Assembly (NCBI GenBank): GCA_022564295.1
Contig: JADFLR010000008.1
Location: 62,001 to 126,000 of the forward strand
Direction: 5' to 3'
From: Bacteroidota bacterium
GTDB lineage: Bacteria > Bacteroidota > Ignavibacteria > Ignavibacteriales > Ignavibacteriaceae
DNA length: 64,000 nucleotides
The position numbers were made by a program, and so were the translations under genes. Positions 9,422 through 18,937 of the stretch are shown in pieces. Numbering within the stretch: position 1 is the first letter of the stretch; the number at the start of each line of letters is the position of its first letter. The notes beneath the pieces were generated by a model, which saw only the letters and a program-made list of their open reading frames with translations, ran no database searches and was not told where the DNA came from.

Positions 9422-9868
9422 ATGGAAACCATTCGTCAGATAATTAGCAAAAAGGGAAATCAAATATTTTCTGTTACACCGGAAACGACAGTTTACGATA
9501 CACTAAAGCTTATGGCTGATAAGAATATAGGTGCTGTGTTGGTTCTTGATGAGGGAAAATTGGTCGGAATAATGAGTGAGAGAGATTACGCACGTTAAGT
9601 TGTATTGAAAGGAAAATTTTCAAAAGAAATTCCGGTAAAAGAAATTATGTCTCACAATGTTATCTGCATTGATCCGGACCAAACAATTAATAATACAAAA
9701 GCGGTTATGATACAAAAACGTATAAGGCATTTGCCTGTTATGGAAAATGATAAATTGCTTGGAATTGTTTCCATTGGTGATGTTGTTAATGCGGTGCTTG
9801 AAGAAAACACTTTTATGATTGATCAGCTTGCTACTTATATAAAAGGAATACCGGAAACAGGAGATTAA
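9422..9868 (+). pseudogene. tandem CBS-domain protein interrupted by one in-frame TAA
   Basis: The start is ATG 9422 with a strong ribosome site AAGGAGA (9411-9417). Codons 1-58 encode the first CBS domain, ending GIMSERDYAR; codon 59 (9596-9598) is TAA; the same frame then continues VVLKGKF and a second intact CBS domain (VKEIMS..., HLPVMENDKLLGIVSIGDVV) to the stop at 9866-9868. Family members usually read RDYARK at the junction, so a single AAA or AAG to TAA change explains the break. CBS pairs bind adenine nucleotides and regulate partners. As written, only half-domains could be made, the second perhaps restarting at the TTG at 9605. A sequencing error or strain polymorphism is possible. 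Confidence 0.75.
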
Positions 9869-9925
9869 ATCCCGGCATTCTTGTTTTAATCAATATTTAG
9901 CAAATGTGAAGTTGAATAGAATTTA

Positions 9926-11455
9926 TTATTTCTTTTTTATCACCATTCTGTCATATAGTAATATCAGCATTGCGCTAAGAAATGCGATTGCCCCAAAAAT
10001 AAACCACATTATATCCGGGCGTTGCATATCTCTAGCAAAAGCAGCGTAAAGTTGCCCGGAAAGAATACCTCCGAATAAATTTCCGAGAGCAACACACCAA
10101 TAAAAATAACCCATGTAAAGTGCAACCTTTCCCGGCGGTGCAATTTTTCCGGTATATTCTTTTGATTTTGGACTTGCCATCATTTCGCCGAATGAAAAGA
10201 CAATTATTCCAACTATTACAACCCAACCAAGAGTACCGAAAATTAATATTGAAAAGCTAACGACCGTTATCATCACACCCCAAAAAATTGTTGTGAAGGG
10301 TTTTAACCTTGTAACTAAGTAGGAAACAATAAGCTGGAAAAATATTATTGCTCCGGCATTTATGTTTATTATGTATTCAGGATTTATTTGCCCGGCAACT
10401 GCCATGGAATTTTTAAATCCTTCAATTGATGACCCGAGACCAATCGTGCTCATGAATCCCGTAAAGGAGTTCATTAAATCGGTGGTATCTACAAAGTCTC
10501 TTATATAAAGGGGAAGAGTATAAAATATTTGATTAAAGCTCGTCCAAAAACCGGACATAAGTAAAAGGAATAATCCAAAACGCCAGTCACCAAGTTTCAT
10601 AGGAGAAAGGAACCATGATCCGTTTTCTTTTGCACCGGTTTTTCTCAGAATCACATCGAATAAAAAATTAATTACAACCCATAAAAGTGAAATTAAAGTA
10701 ATATCTCCCCACGTAAACGAACCATCTGAAGTAAACTTTGAACCCATTACAAGAATAATCAACAAACCAAAAACAAACAGAAAAAATCTTCCGTTGCCAA
10801 GTACCTCAACCATATCCGTCAGCACTTTTTTAAGGGATCTTACATCCTTAGTATCACCTGAAATTTCTGGCTCTTTATAAAAGATACTTACAATAATGAG
10901 GTTAACTGCAATCCATCCTGCAGAAGCATAGAATACATATTCCCAGGATATTGCACGGACAATCCCGGCTACAATTGGTCCTATGAATCCTCCAATGTTA
11001 ACCATCATATAAAATATACCGAATCCCATTGATGCAGTTTTATCATTTGTAGTTTTCGAAACCGTTCCTATAATAACGGGTTTAAACATGGCTGCACCCA
11101 GGGCAACAAGCATAAATGCTAAAAAGAATGTGGGAAATGTTTTTAACTGACCAAGCAGATAGTAAGCAGGTATCAGTACAATAAAAGCGGTAATCAGCAT
11201 CTTTTTAAATCCGTATCGATCTGCAAGAGCACCTGTTACAACCGGAAAAAGATACAGGAAAAAAGTAACCACTCCTTGTAATACGCCTCTGTCTTCATCT
11301 GTAAAACCCAAACCGCCTTCACCAATTGCCCCGGTTATATAAAGTGATGAAACAGCAAAAAAACCATACCATGCCATTCGTTCAAATATTTCTAATGTGT
11401 TTGCGACCCAAAATGTACTTGGAAATTCTTTGAGACGGATTTTACTGGAAGACAT
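9926..11455 (-). CDS. MFS transporter, POT (peptide) type-like
   Basis: An inner-membrane carrier of 509 residues with about twelve to fourteen hydrophobic helices. The N-terminal half has the MFS loop motif GALADRYGFKKM after helix 2 and a POT-like segment (FYMMVNIGGFIGPIVAG) in helix 5. The N-terminal EIFERMAWYGFF resembles the ExxERFxYYG signature of proton-dependent oligopeptide carriers, which import di- and tripeptides. The ATG follows AGAGG on the minus strand. It is divergent from purC across a 213-base gap that should hold both promoters. Transport of another small solute cannot be excluded. Confidence 0.75.
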   Translation of the reverse strand: MSSSKIRLKEFPSTFWVANTLEIFERMAWYGFFAVSSLYITGAIGEGGLGFTDEDRGVLQGVVTFFLYLFPVVTGALADRYGFKKMLITAFIVLIPAYYLLGQLKTFPTFFLAFMLVALGAAMFKPVIIGTVSKTTNDKTASMGFGIFYMMVNIGGFIGPIVAGIVRAISWEYVFYASAGWIAVNLIIVSIFYKEPEISGDTKDVRSLKKVLTDMVEVLGNGRFFLFVFGLLIILVMGSKFTSDGSFTWGDITLISLLWVVINFLFDVILRKTGAKENGSWFLSPMKLGDWRFGLFLLLMSGFWTSFNQIFYTLPLYIRDFVDTTDLMNSFTGFMSTIGLGSSIEGFKNSMAVAGQINPEYIININAGAIIFFQLIVSYLVTRLKPFTTIFWGVMITVVSFSILIFGTLGWVVIVGIIVFSFGEMMASPKSKEYTGKIAPPGKVALYMGYFYWCVALGNLFGGILSGQLYAAFARDMQRPDIMWFIFGAIAFLSAMLILLYDRMVIKKK

Positions 11456-11668
11456 AAGGACCTCTAATTAATTCAGAATTGTTTTAGATGAGATATTTCA
11501 CAAAAAGATTACCATAAATGTGAGAGTAAAGTAATCATCCTGAAATATCAAAGCAAACCTTATAATGATCTTTGCAAAAGTTGAATAATCAAACCTGTGT
11601 AACTATATTTCGCAGCACTAATTAATCATAACTGTGCAGTTAATTTATTATCACCCAAAAGGGAAAAG

Positions 11669-12565
11669 ATGGGAACAAAAGTTATACTTGATACAAATTT
11701 TTACAAGCTAAAACTTTTTGCAAAAGGGAAGGTAAGGGATATTTACGAAGTTGGAGATAATCTTTTGTTAGTTTCAACCGATCGCATTTCTGCTTTTGAT
11801 GTGATAATGGGACAGGGTATTCCGTACAAAGGAATGGTACTCACAAAAATTTCAGAGTTTTGGTTCAATTATACAAAAGATGTAATTCCAAATCATTTTA
11901 TAACAACAAATGTTGATGAATATCCCAGTGAGTGTAAAGATTATGTGGATGATCTTAGAGGAAGATCAATGCTTGTTAAAAAAGCTAAGGTTGTACCGAT
12001 TGAATGCATTGTAAGAGGTTATATTACCGGTTCAGGTTGGAAAGATTATATGGCTACAGGTGAAATTTCAGGAATTAAACTCGCCGGAGGATTACAGGAA
12101 TCTGAAAAATTTCCTAATCCAATCTTTACTCCTTCCACCAAAGCTGAAATTGGTGAGCACGATGAAAATATTTCGGCAGAGCAGGCAATGAAGATTACAG
12201 ACGAAAACACTTTTAAAATACTTGAAGAAAAAACATTAAAGATTTATAAAAAAGCTTCAGAGTTTGCACTTGAAAAAGGAATTATTGTTGCCGATACTAA
12301 AATGGAATTTGGTTTCTATAACAACGATATTATTTTGGTAGATGAACTTCTTACTCCTGATTCTTCGCGCTTTTGGTCGGTAGATAAATATGAAAAAGGA
12401 AGAGGGCAGGAAAGCTATGATAAACAGTTTGTCCGTGATTACCTTTTATCGATCAACTTTAATAAACAGCCGCCTCCGCCTGAATTACCTGATGAAATAA
12501 TTAAAAAAACGAGTGAAAAATATTTAGATATTTATGAAAAATTAACCGGTGAAAAGATAGAATAA
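11669..12565 (+). CDS. purC: phosphoribosylaminoimidazole-succinocarboxamide synthase
   Basis: SAICAR synthetase joins CAIR to aspartate using ATP in purine synthesis. At 298 residues it is of the longer PurC type. Visible signatures are GKVRDIYEVGDNLLLVSTDRI near the N-terminus (nucleotide loop and STDR), the VECIVRGYITGSGWK-type block (here PIECIVRG), and the DTKMEFG and DELLTPDSSRFW metal/substrate region. An AAGGGA ribosome site precedes the ATG. It heads a run of eight co-directional genes; the next gene starts directly after its stop codon. Confidence 0.96.
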   Translation: MGTKVILDTNFYKLKLFAKGKVRDIYEVGDNLLLVSTDRISAFDVIMGQGIPYKGMVLTKISEFWFNYTKDVIPNHFITTNVDEYPSECKDYVDDLRGRSMLVKKAKVVPIECIVRGYITGSGWKDYMATGEISGIKLAGGLQESEKFPNPIFTPSTKAEIGEHDENISAEQAMKITDENTFKILEEKTLKIYKKASEFALEKGIIVADTKMEFGFYNNDIILVDELLTPDSSRFWSVDKYEKGRGQESYDKQFVRDYLLSINFNKQPPPPELPDEIIKKTSEKYLDIYEKLTGEKIE

Positions 12566-12871
12566 ATGCATCCCGAAAAGATTAAAATATTAGAAAACAA
12601 ATATTTGTGGATTAAATGGAGTGATGACACGGAATCAAAAATAAATCTTCAAAAGATGAGGGAATTATGTCCGTGTGCTACATGTCTTGCCAAAAGAGAT
12701 AATCAAAGCAAGAGCTATATCCCATCATTAATAAGCAATCAAATTACTGTCTCCGGTATTGAAGCCGTGGGAAGTTATGCAATTCAAATAATCTGGCAGG
12801 ATGGACACAATACTGGAATTTACGAGTATCCTTTTTTGAAGAATCTTGCAGCAGATTCAATTCAAACTTAA
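12566..12871 (+). CDS. DUF971 (GBBH-like N-terminal domain) protein
   Basis: A 101-residue protein consisting of one DUF971 domain, the fold also found at the N-terminus of gamma-butyrobetaine hydroxylases. The motif LRELCPCATC-like segment (RELCPCATCLAK) is present, with the two cysteines that could bind a metal, followed by the W-x-DGHNTGIYEYPFL tail typical of the family. The ATG abuts the purC stop, so the two are translated together. Members are often linked to iron-sulfur assembly genes, but the role here is unknown. Confidence 0.85.
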   Translation: MHPEKIKILENKYLWIKWSDDTESKINLQKMRELCPCATCLAKRDNQSKSYIPSLISNQITVSGIEAVGSYAIQIIWQDGHNTGIYEYPFLKNLAADSIQT

Positions 12872-12876
12872 ACCAA

Positions 12877-13464
12877 ATGATTTTGCCAAACCAGTTAACA
12901 ATTTTACGGATCGTTCTTACTCCAGTCTTCCTTTATTTTTTCATTTCGCCTCATTTGCTTATGAAACAAATATCGCTTGCTATTTTTTTTGTTGCAGCTC
13001 TATCAGATTGGTATGATGGATGGCTTGCACGTAAGTTCAACTACATAACCGAATGGGGAAAATTTATGGATCCGTTAGCTGATAAGATTTTAACATCTGC
13101 GGCATTTATCGGATTTGTTTTGGTAGGATTGCTTGAATGGTGGATGGTAGCAGTTATTTTAATTAGAGATTTTACAATTACATTTCTTCGAATTTATACG
13201 AACAGAAAAGGCTTCATGTTTACAACAAGTAATTACGCTAAGTGGAAAACTTTTTTGCAAATGTTTTTCCTCTATTATTTATTAATACTTTATATCGGTA
13301 GTGTAACTCCTGAACTGAACTTACAGTTTAGTAGAGTATTTCAAGCTCTTTTGAATCCGGATCTACTCTATTTTATCTTATTGTTGATTACCATCATCAC
13401 AGTTCATTCCGGTTTATATTATATAAATAAGAATAAGGAAGTTATAAGAAAAATCTTTTCATGA
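12877..13464 (+). CDS. pgsA: CDP-diacylglycerol--glycerol-3-phosphate 3-phosphatidyltransferase
   Basis: A 195-residue integral membrane enzyme that makes phosphatidylglycerol phosphate from CDP-diacylglycerol. The CDP-alcohol phosphotransferase motif DGx2ARx8Gx3Dx3D is complete: DGWLAR, then G of EWGKFMD and PLAD. Four or more membrane helices are seen. It lies 5 bases after the DUF971 gene and overlaps the next gene, pgpA, which performs the following step. Confidence 0.95.
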   Translation: MILPNQLTILRIVLTPVFLYFFISPHLLMKQISLAIFFVAALSDWYDGWLARKFNYITEWGKFMDPLADKILTSAAFIGFVLVGLLEWWMVAVILIRDFTITFLRIYTNRKGFMFTTSNYAKWKTFLQMFFLYYLLILYIGSVTPELNLQFSRVFQALLNPDLLYFILLLITIITVHSGLYYINKNKEVIRKIFS

Positions 13465-13922
13465 TAAAATTAAGTCTTATAGAAAAGTTATTAGGTTCAG
13501 GATTCTATACAGGATATATTCCGTTTGCTTCAGGTACTTTTGGCACTTTAGCTGCTTTAATTATTTATCTAATACCCGGATTTGAAAATCCATATGTAAT
13601 AGTTCCTGCAATCATTATATTTTTTATTTACGGCATTTATGTGGGGAACAAGTTCGAAAATGTTTATGGTAAAGATCCATCAGAATGTACAATCGATGAG
13701 TTTGTTGGAACATGGATATCGTATTTATTACTGCCAAAAACAATTGGAATTATTATCATAACATTTTTTCTTTGGCGGGCATCAGATATATTTAAGCCGT
13801 ATCCAGCGCGAAAACTTGAAAATTTAAATGGTGGCATAGGAATAATGATAGATGATGTAGTATCAGGATTTTATACTCTTATCATTATGCATCTTGTGGT
13901 ATATTTCTTTGGTAAATTTTAA
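13461..13922 (+). CDS. pgpA: phosphatidylglycerophosphatase A
   Basis: A 153-residue membrane phosphatase that removes the phosphate from phosphatidylglycerol phosphate. Family blocks seen are GSGFYTGYIPFASGTFGTL at the N-terminus, DPSECTIDEFVGTW in the middle, and the C-terminal NGGIGIMIDDVVSG metal-site segment. Its ATG overlaps the pgsA stop by four bases, so the two steps of phosphatidylglycerol synthesis are translationally coupled. Confidence 0.95.
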   Translation: MIKLSLIEKLLGSGFYTGYIPFASGTFGTLAALIIYLIPGFENPYVIVPAIIIFFIYGIYVGNKFENVYGKDPSECTIDEFVGTWISYLLLPKTIGIIIITFFLWRASDIFKPYPARKLENLNGGIGIMIDDVVSGFYTLIIMHLVVYFFGKF

Positions 13923-13945
13923 TCTCTTTTTACGGAACACAAAAA

Positions 13946-15202
13946 ATGAATGCTTATATAATATCTATTGGTGATGAACTTTTAATTGGGCAAACAACTA
14001 ACACAAATGCTGTATTTATAGGAGAAAAACTTTCTGAAATTAATATAAATATAATTAAAATTGTTACGGTTGCAGACGATGAATCCTCAATAATGGATGA
14101 ATTTAAACTTGGCATTGAAAAGAGCGATCTTGTAATGGTAACGGGTGGTTTGGGTCCTACGCATGACGATGTTACACGTACTTGTGTTGTTAAGTTTTTC
14201 GATACCGAATTAGTAGAAAACGAAGAAGTGTTAGAAAACATAAAAATGTTGTTTTCCAAAAGAAACAGAGAACTTACCGAAGTAAACCGTGCTCAGGCAT
14301 TAGTGCCTATCATTTCGGAACCAATTAAAAATACCCACGGAACTGCACCGGGAATGTGGATTGAGAAAAATAATAAATTATTTATAGTAATGCCGGGTGT
14401 TCCTTACGAGATGAAAGCAATGATGAATAATTTTATTCTCCCAAAACTTTCTGAAATGCTTAAAGAAAGCGGCATTGCAATTAAGCGAAGCATTCTTCAA
14501 ACAACAGGAATAGCTGAATCAACTTTATCCGAAAGATTAGGCGACCTTGATAAAATATTAGATGGAGCTAAGCTTGCGTTTCTGCCATCAATTGTAGGTG
14601 TAAAATTAAGAATTACAGTTGAAGCAGAAGATGAAGAAAAGGCAAAAAACAAGCTAGTAGAGATCGAGCAAAAGATCAGAACCAAAGTAGGAAGGTTCAT
14701 ATACGGTACGGATGAAGAAACATTAGAAGAAGTTGTTGGAAGACTTCTGATAGAACGAGATATGAAAATATCAACAGCGGAATCCTGCACGGGTGGATTA
14801 ATTGCCAGTACTCTCACAAACATAAGCGGAAGCAGTGCTTACTTTGAAAGAGGTATTGTTTGTTACAGCAATGCTTCAAAGGTTGAAATACTTAGAGTTG
14901 ATGAAGATACAATTGCCGAGCACGGAGCAGTTAGTATGGAAGTTGCAATGCAAATGGCTGATGGTGTGAAATCAACAAGTGGTTCGGATATAGGAATTGC
15001 CGTTACAGGAATAATGGGACCCACAGGCGCATCTACTGATAAGCCGGTAGGGTTGGTTTATATTGGTTACTGTGATGAAAAAGTTTGTACGGGAAAAAAG
15101 TTTATTTTCGGGAATGAACGATTGCTGAATAAGCAAAGAACAATGCAAGCCGCACTCAATATGGTTCGAAAGCAGCTTCTTGGAATCTCGTTGGATGAGT
15201 AG
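13946..15202 (+). CDS. cinA: CinA family protein (nicotinamide mononucleotide deamidase / competence-damage protein)
   Basis: A 418-residue two-domain CinA. The N-terminal molybdopterin-binding-like domain begins with SIGDELLIGQTTNTN and carries VTGGLGPTHDDVT, which resembles ADP-ribose pyrophosphatase-type CinA enzymes. The C-terminal domain carries ISTAESCTGGLIA and the AVTGIMGPTGAS block of NMN amidohydrolases that recycle pyridine nucleotides. As in many bacteria it lies upstream of recA. It overlaps the following gene by eight bases. Confidence 0.94.
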   Translation: MNAYIISIGDELLIGQTTNTNAVFIGEKLSEININIIKIVTVADDESSIMDEFKLGIEKSDLVMVTGGLGPTHDDVTRTCVVKFFDTELVENEEVLENIKMLFSKRNRELTEVNRAQALVPIISEPIKNTHGTAPGMWIEKNNKLFIVMPGVPYEMKAMMNNFILPKLSEMLKESGIAIKRSILQTTGIAESTLSERLGDLDKILDGAKLAFLPSIVGVKLRITVEAEDEEKAKNKLVEIEQKIRTKVGRFIYGTDEETLEEVVGRLLIERDMKISTAESCTGGLIASTLTNISGSSAYFERGIVCYSNASKVEILRVDEDTIAEHGAVSMEVAMQMADGVKSTSGSDIGIAVTGIMGPTGASTDKPVGLVYIGYCDEKVCTGKKFIFGNERLLNKQRTMQAALNMVRKQLLGISLDE

Positions 15203-15743
15203 ACTTTTTATTGCATTAAAAATTCCAGACGACGTTAAATATAAGCTTCTCGATGTTTGCTATGAGTTAAGTGAATCATCTGAGTTATTGAAATGGGAAA
15301 AACCAGAGAAAATTCATCTTACCTTAAAATTTATTGGTGAGGTAGAAGAAGAATTAGTAAGTTCGATTGCAAAGGAAATCGCTTTTGTTGAAGAATATAA
15401 TTCCTTCAATTTTAATATTACAAAGTTTGGATTCTTTTTTCGAAAAGGCACACCAGGCATTCTTTGGGTCGGATTGCAAATAGATGAAAGTATTCATAGG
15501 ATGGTTGAGGAACTTAATGAGAGATTAAGTATATTTTCCATCCCCGTTGAAAGAAGAAAATTTAAGCCGCATTTGACAATGCTTAGAATAAAAAAAAATA
15601 CGGGTAAAAAATTTATATTCAATTTTAAAGAACATTCATTTGATAATTGGATTTTTAACTCAAGTGAAATAATACTTATTAAAAGCGAACTTTTTCCGAC
15701 AGGAGCTCGCTATACAGATATTAAAAAATATAATTTAAAGTAA
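15195..15743 (+). CDS. thpR: RNA 2',3'-cyclic phosphodiesterase (2H family)
   Basis: A 182-residue 2H phosphoesterase. Both catalytic HxT motifs are present (HLTLKFIG near residue 43 and HLTML near residue 124). It begins [11 protein letters not shown], typical of ThpR/LigT. The frame is open from a TTG at 15180, but ATG 15195, overlapping the cinA stop by eight bases, gives the family N-terminus. It opens or closes 2',3'-cyclic ends of RNA; the cellular role is uncertain. Confidence 0.92.
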   Translation: MSRLFIALKIPDDVKYKLLDVCYELSESSELLKWEKPEKIHLTLKFIGEVEEELVSSIAKEIAFVEEYNSFNFNITKFGFFFRKGTPGILWVGLQIDESIHRMVEELNERLSIFSIPVERRKFKPHLTMLRIKKNTGKKFIFNFKEHSFDNWIFNSSEIILIKSELFPTGARYTDIKKYNLK

Positions 15744-15753
15744 CGGAGGGTTT

Positions 15754-16818
15754 ATGCCTACTGAGAGAGAACAAAAAATGAAAATAATTGATGATGCAAT
15801 TTTAAGCATAGAGAAAACCTACGGCAAAGGTTCTATTATGAAACTTGGCGATGGTGTGGTTCACGATATTGAATCGATACCAACTGGTGCACTTTCTTTA
15901 GATCATGCTCTGGGAATCGGCGGAATACCAAGAGGAAGAGTTACCGAAGTATACGGTCCTGAATCAAGTGGAAAAACCACACTTTGTTTACATATAATTG
16001 CTGAAGCACAAAAACTTGGCGGACTTGCTGCTTTTATTGATGCTGAGCATGCGTTGGATGTTAACTATGCTAAAAAGTTAGGTGTTGATACACCAAACCT
16101 TTTAATTTCGCAGCCGGATTTTGGAGAGCAGGCATTAGAGATAACAGATACTTTAGTGAGAAGTAATGCACTCGATATAATCGTTATCGATTCTGTTGCT
16201 GCTCTTGTTCCGCGCGCTGAAATTGAGGGTGAAATGGGAGATGCTCCAATGGCTATGCAGGCAAGATTGATGTCGCAGGCATTAAGAAAATTAACTGGTG
16301 CAATCTCAAAATCGAAAACTGCCGTTGTTTTCATTAATCAATTAAGAAGTAAAATTGGTGTTATGTTCGGTAATCCTGAAACTACAACCGGCGGTAATGC
16401 ACTCAAGTTTTATGCTTCGATAAGGATTGATATCAGAAGAATTGGAGCAATTAAAGATGGTGACCAGGTAATTGGTAATCGAACAAAAGTTAAAATTGTA
16501 AAAAGCAAAGTCGCACCGCCATTTAAGCAGGTTGAGTTTGATATTCTTTACGATGAAGGAATAAGTAAAACAGGCGACCTGATTGACCTTGGAGTTAATC
16601 ATGGAATAATTAAGAAGAGCGGAGCATGGTTTACATACGGCGAAGACCGTTTCCAGGGAAGGGAAGGATTTCGCCAAAAATTAAGGGAGATGGAAGATGT
16701 CCAAAAGAAACTTGAGCAGGAAGTACGGGAAAAATTAGGTATGAAGAAAAATGGAGAAGATCAATCATCTGTAAATGAGAAGAATGAAAAACCGAAAGAG
16801 AAAAAAGTAGTGAAATAA
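15754..16818 (+). CDS. recA: recombinase RecA
   Basis: The strand-exchange protein for homologous recombination and SOS signalling, 354 residues. Walker A GPESSGKT lies at 68-75, Walker B is the [12 protein letters not shown] segment, and the L2 loop [22 protein letters not shown] is intact. The C-terminus is acidic then lysine-rich, as usual. A strong CGGAGG ribosome site precedes the ATG. recX follows 12 bases downstream. No SOS box could be assigned since the whole run seems to be read through from upstream. Confidence 0.99.
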   Translation: MPTEREQKMKIIDDAILSIEKTYGKGSIMKLGDGVVHDIESIPTGALSLDHALGIGGIPRGRVTEVYGPESSGKTTLCLHIIAEAQKLGGLAAFIDAEHALDVNYAKKLGVDTPNLLISQPDFGEQALEITDTLVRSNALDIIVIDSVAALVPRAEIEGEMGDAPMAMQARLMSQALRKLTGAISKSKTAVVFINQLRSKIGVMFGNPETTTGGNALKFYASIRIDIRRIGAIKDGDQVIGNRTKVKIVKSKVAPPFKQVEFDILYDEGISKTGDLIDLGVNHGIIKKSGAWFTYGEDRFQGREGFRQKLREMEDVQKKLEQEVREKLGMKKNGEDQSSVNEKNEKPKEKKVVK

Positions 16819-16830
16819 GATTGTTGATTA

Positions 16831-17472
16831 ATGATAGTATCAAGAATTGTTAAGAAGGGTGCAAAAAATGTGGCTGTACATTGTGATAATGATGAAGTAT
16901 TATTCCTCTCAGTAGATATATTTTATAAAAGTGGTCTGAAGAAAAATGATGAAATTTCTGATGAGCGTTTTTCTTCTTTAATAAAAGAAAACAGATTATT
17001 CCACATCAAGCAAAGAGCGTTCAGATACTTGGGCAGAAGGCAGCACTCTATTTGCGAACTACGCATAAAGTTAAAACAAAAGGGATATGAAACAGAATTA
17101 ATTAATCAAGTCTTAGATGTTCTGAAACAGAAAAACTATCTGGACGATACAAAGTTTGCGGAAATCTTTGTTGAAGAGAAAATAAAACTAAAACTTTGGA
17201 GCGAACAAAAATTAAGAAGTGAATTAATTAAAAGAGGGATTGAATCCGAAATAATTTCAGATGTATTAGTCAATAAAATTTCTGAGGAAGACAAACTAAA
17301 TAATGCTTTGATAATTGCATCAAAAAAATACGATACTTTAAGAAACAGAAACGTGGATAAAGATGTAATTAAAAGGAAGCTTATTACGTTTCTAAATTCT
17401 CGCGGATATAACTATGATGTGATAAAAGAAGTTTGTGAGGAGTTGATTATTGAAGACGATAATTATGATTGA
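16831..17472 (+). CDS. recX: regulatory protein RecX
   Basis: A 213-residue, helix-rich and lysine-rich protein of the RecX family that blocks RecA filament growth. The blocks AFRYLGRRQHSICELRIKLKQKGY, LKQKNYLDDTKFAE and LRSELIKRGIESEII are the three repeated three-helix units of the family. It sits 12 bases after recA, the usual arrangement, and its last ten bases overlap the end of the convergent NUDIX gene. Confidence 0.94.
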   Translation: MIVSRIVKKGAKNVAVHCDNDEVLFLSVDIFYKSGLKKNDEISDERFSSLIKENRLFHIKQRAFRYLGRRQHSICELRIKLKQKGYETELINQVLDVLKQKNYLDDTKFAEIFVEEKIKLKLWSEQKLRSELIKRGIESEIISDVLVNKISEEDKLNNALIIASKKYDTLRNRNVDKDVIKRKLITFLNSRGYNYDVIKEVCEELIIEDDNYD

Positions 17473-17885
17473 CTAGCTTTAATTTCTACCGCCAATGTTT
17501 CAATCATCTCAACAACTTCAGGAATGCTAACAATATCAACTGCTTCTTCAACTGTATACCATTTTCTTTTTCGTAAATTCTTTTCAGGGTAGTCATCTTT
17601 AATCTTCTCAACTTCCATTGAATAAACAACAATATTTGTTCTACCGCCGTATTTCTTGATTGTGAAAGATCCCAACTCAATTGTTTCATTAGTTCCGATA
17701 ACGCCTGCTTCTTCAAATGCTTCCTTCTTTGCAGATTCAAAAGCGGAAAGGTTAAACTCTATAAATCCTTTGGGAACTATCCATTTCTTTTTTCTGATTG
17801 AAGTGATCAGTAATATTTGTAATTCACCATCCTTAATATTGTAAGGGATGATTGCGGATTGTGTAAAATCAAATTCTTCAGCCAA
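17463..17885 (-). CDS. NUDIX hydrolase
   Basis: A 140-residue protein with a Nudix box at about 38-62: PKGFIEFNLSAFESAKKEA then FEEAGV. The core KExxEExG is kept, but the usual first glutamate of GX5E is leucine and RE is KE; this variant is known in small Nudix proteins similar to diadenosine-polyphosphate hydrolases. The likely start is TTG (17883-17885). It shares its direction with the upstream SDR gene and converges on recX with a ten-base overlap. The substrate is not predictable. Confidence 0.87.
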   Translation of the reverse strand: MAEEFDFTQSAIIPYNIKDGELQILLITSIRKKKWIVPKGFIEFNLSAFESAKKEAFEEAGVIGTNETIELGSFTIKKYGGRTNIVVYSMEVEKIKDDYPEKNLRKRKWYTVEEAVDIVSIPEVVEMIETLAVEIKASQS

Positions 17886-17916
17886 AATTTATTACTCTGT
17901 TATAGTCTAAAATATT

Positions 17917-18741
17917 TTATTTTATGTTTTTAATATTAGAAAAATTATCGGTATTTAAAAATTTCTTTTTAGACTGTAGCCAGTTAACAATTTTCATTGA
18001 AACTTTACTCGGACTTATTTTAGAACCCATCACAATTATTTTGTTCATTGCTCCAGCAATTATAACGGGTTTACCTTTCATCAAACCATTATAACCTATC
18101 TGTGCAACTTCTTCAGCGCTCATTGTAAATCCTTTTTTTAATAAATTTACATCTTCCATATTAGCACGAATCTGAAACTCTGTTAAAGTAGGCCCCGGGC
18201 AAAGAGTTGAAACCTGAACGCCTTTCTTCCTTAATTCAAAATCAACTGACTGAGAATAGCTAAGTACAAATGCTTTGGATGCATAATAACCTGCCATGGT
18301 TGGTCCCGGCTGGAAAGCAGCGGTTGATGCAACATTCAAAATTTTTCCGCCGCCGCGGTGCACCATATCCTTCGCAAAAAGATTTGTGAGTTCTGTGAGT
18401 GCCATAATATTTACCTGCAGCATATTTTGTTCATCCTGCAATTCAATATTCCAATAATTATCAAACACTCCCAAACCAGCATTGTTAATTAGAATATCAG
18501 TAACAATTTTTTCATTTTTTAATTCATTAAAAATTTCTTCACCGGCATTTTGTTTTGATAAGTCTTTAGTCAGTACTTTAACATTTACATTATGATTATT
18601 TTTTAATTTGTTTGCAAGCTCATTTAATTTTGTTCCATTGCGTGCGGTAATAACGAGATCATATTTTTCTTTTGCAAATATTATTGCAAACTCTAAACCA
18701 ATTCCTGCTGATGCGCCTGTTATTAATGCTGTTTTACTCAT
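17917..18741 (-). CDS. short-chain dehydrogenase/reductase (classical SDR)
   Basis: A 274-residue NAD(P)-dependent oxidoreductase. The nucleotide-binding TGASAGIG lies at 8-15, NNAG near 86-89, and the catalytic set is Ser139, Tyr152 and Lys156 (YYASK). The arginine after the second strand (TARN) suggests NADPH preference. The C-terminus resembles DltE/YqjQ-like SDRs with a weakly hydrophobic tail. The substrate is unknown. It lies 31 bases upstream of the NUDIX gene on the same strand. Confidence 0.9.
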   Translation of the reverse strand: MSKTALITGASAGIGLEFAIIFAKEKYDLVITARNGTKLNELANKLKNNHNVNVKVLTKDLSKQNAGEEIFNELKNEKIVTDILINNAGLGVFDNYWNIELQDEQNMLQVNIMALTELTNLFAKDMVHRGGGKILNVASTAAFQPGPTMAGYYASKAFVLSYSQSVDFELRKKGVQVSTLCPGPTLTEFQIRANMEDVNLLKKGFTMSAEEVAQIGYNGLMKGKPVIIAGAMNKIIVMGSKISPSKVSMKIVNWLQSKKKFLNTDNFSNIKNIK

Positions 18742-18937
18742 TTTGATTATTCTATGTTAGAATGAATTAATATGTAATGCGAAATTATTTTGTAAATTAA
18801 TGAACAATTATTGTTTGTAAAATTAAATTCGGTATAAAGTTAAACTTAGTTGAAAATAGAGACTCCATTAAATTAAGCTAGTCTTGGTTGTTTAATTTTC
18901 AATTCAACCTCATTATTTAATATAATTATAATTATTG

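Noticed and set aside
9596-9598. Recoding of the TAA in the CBS gene as a special amino acid
   Set aside because: Selenocysteine and pyrrolysine use TGA and TAG, and other genes here end normally with TAA. No recoding structure was seen.
11456-11668. Purine riboswitch upstream of purC
   Set aside because: No conserved loop sequences or paired stems of a purine or PRPP riboswitch were recognised.
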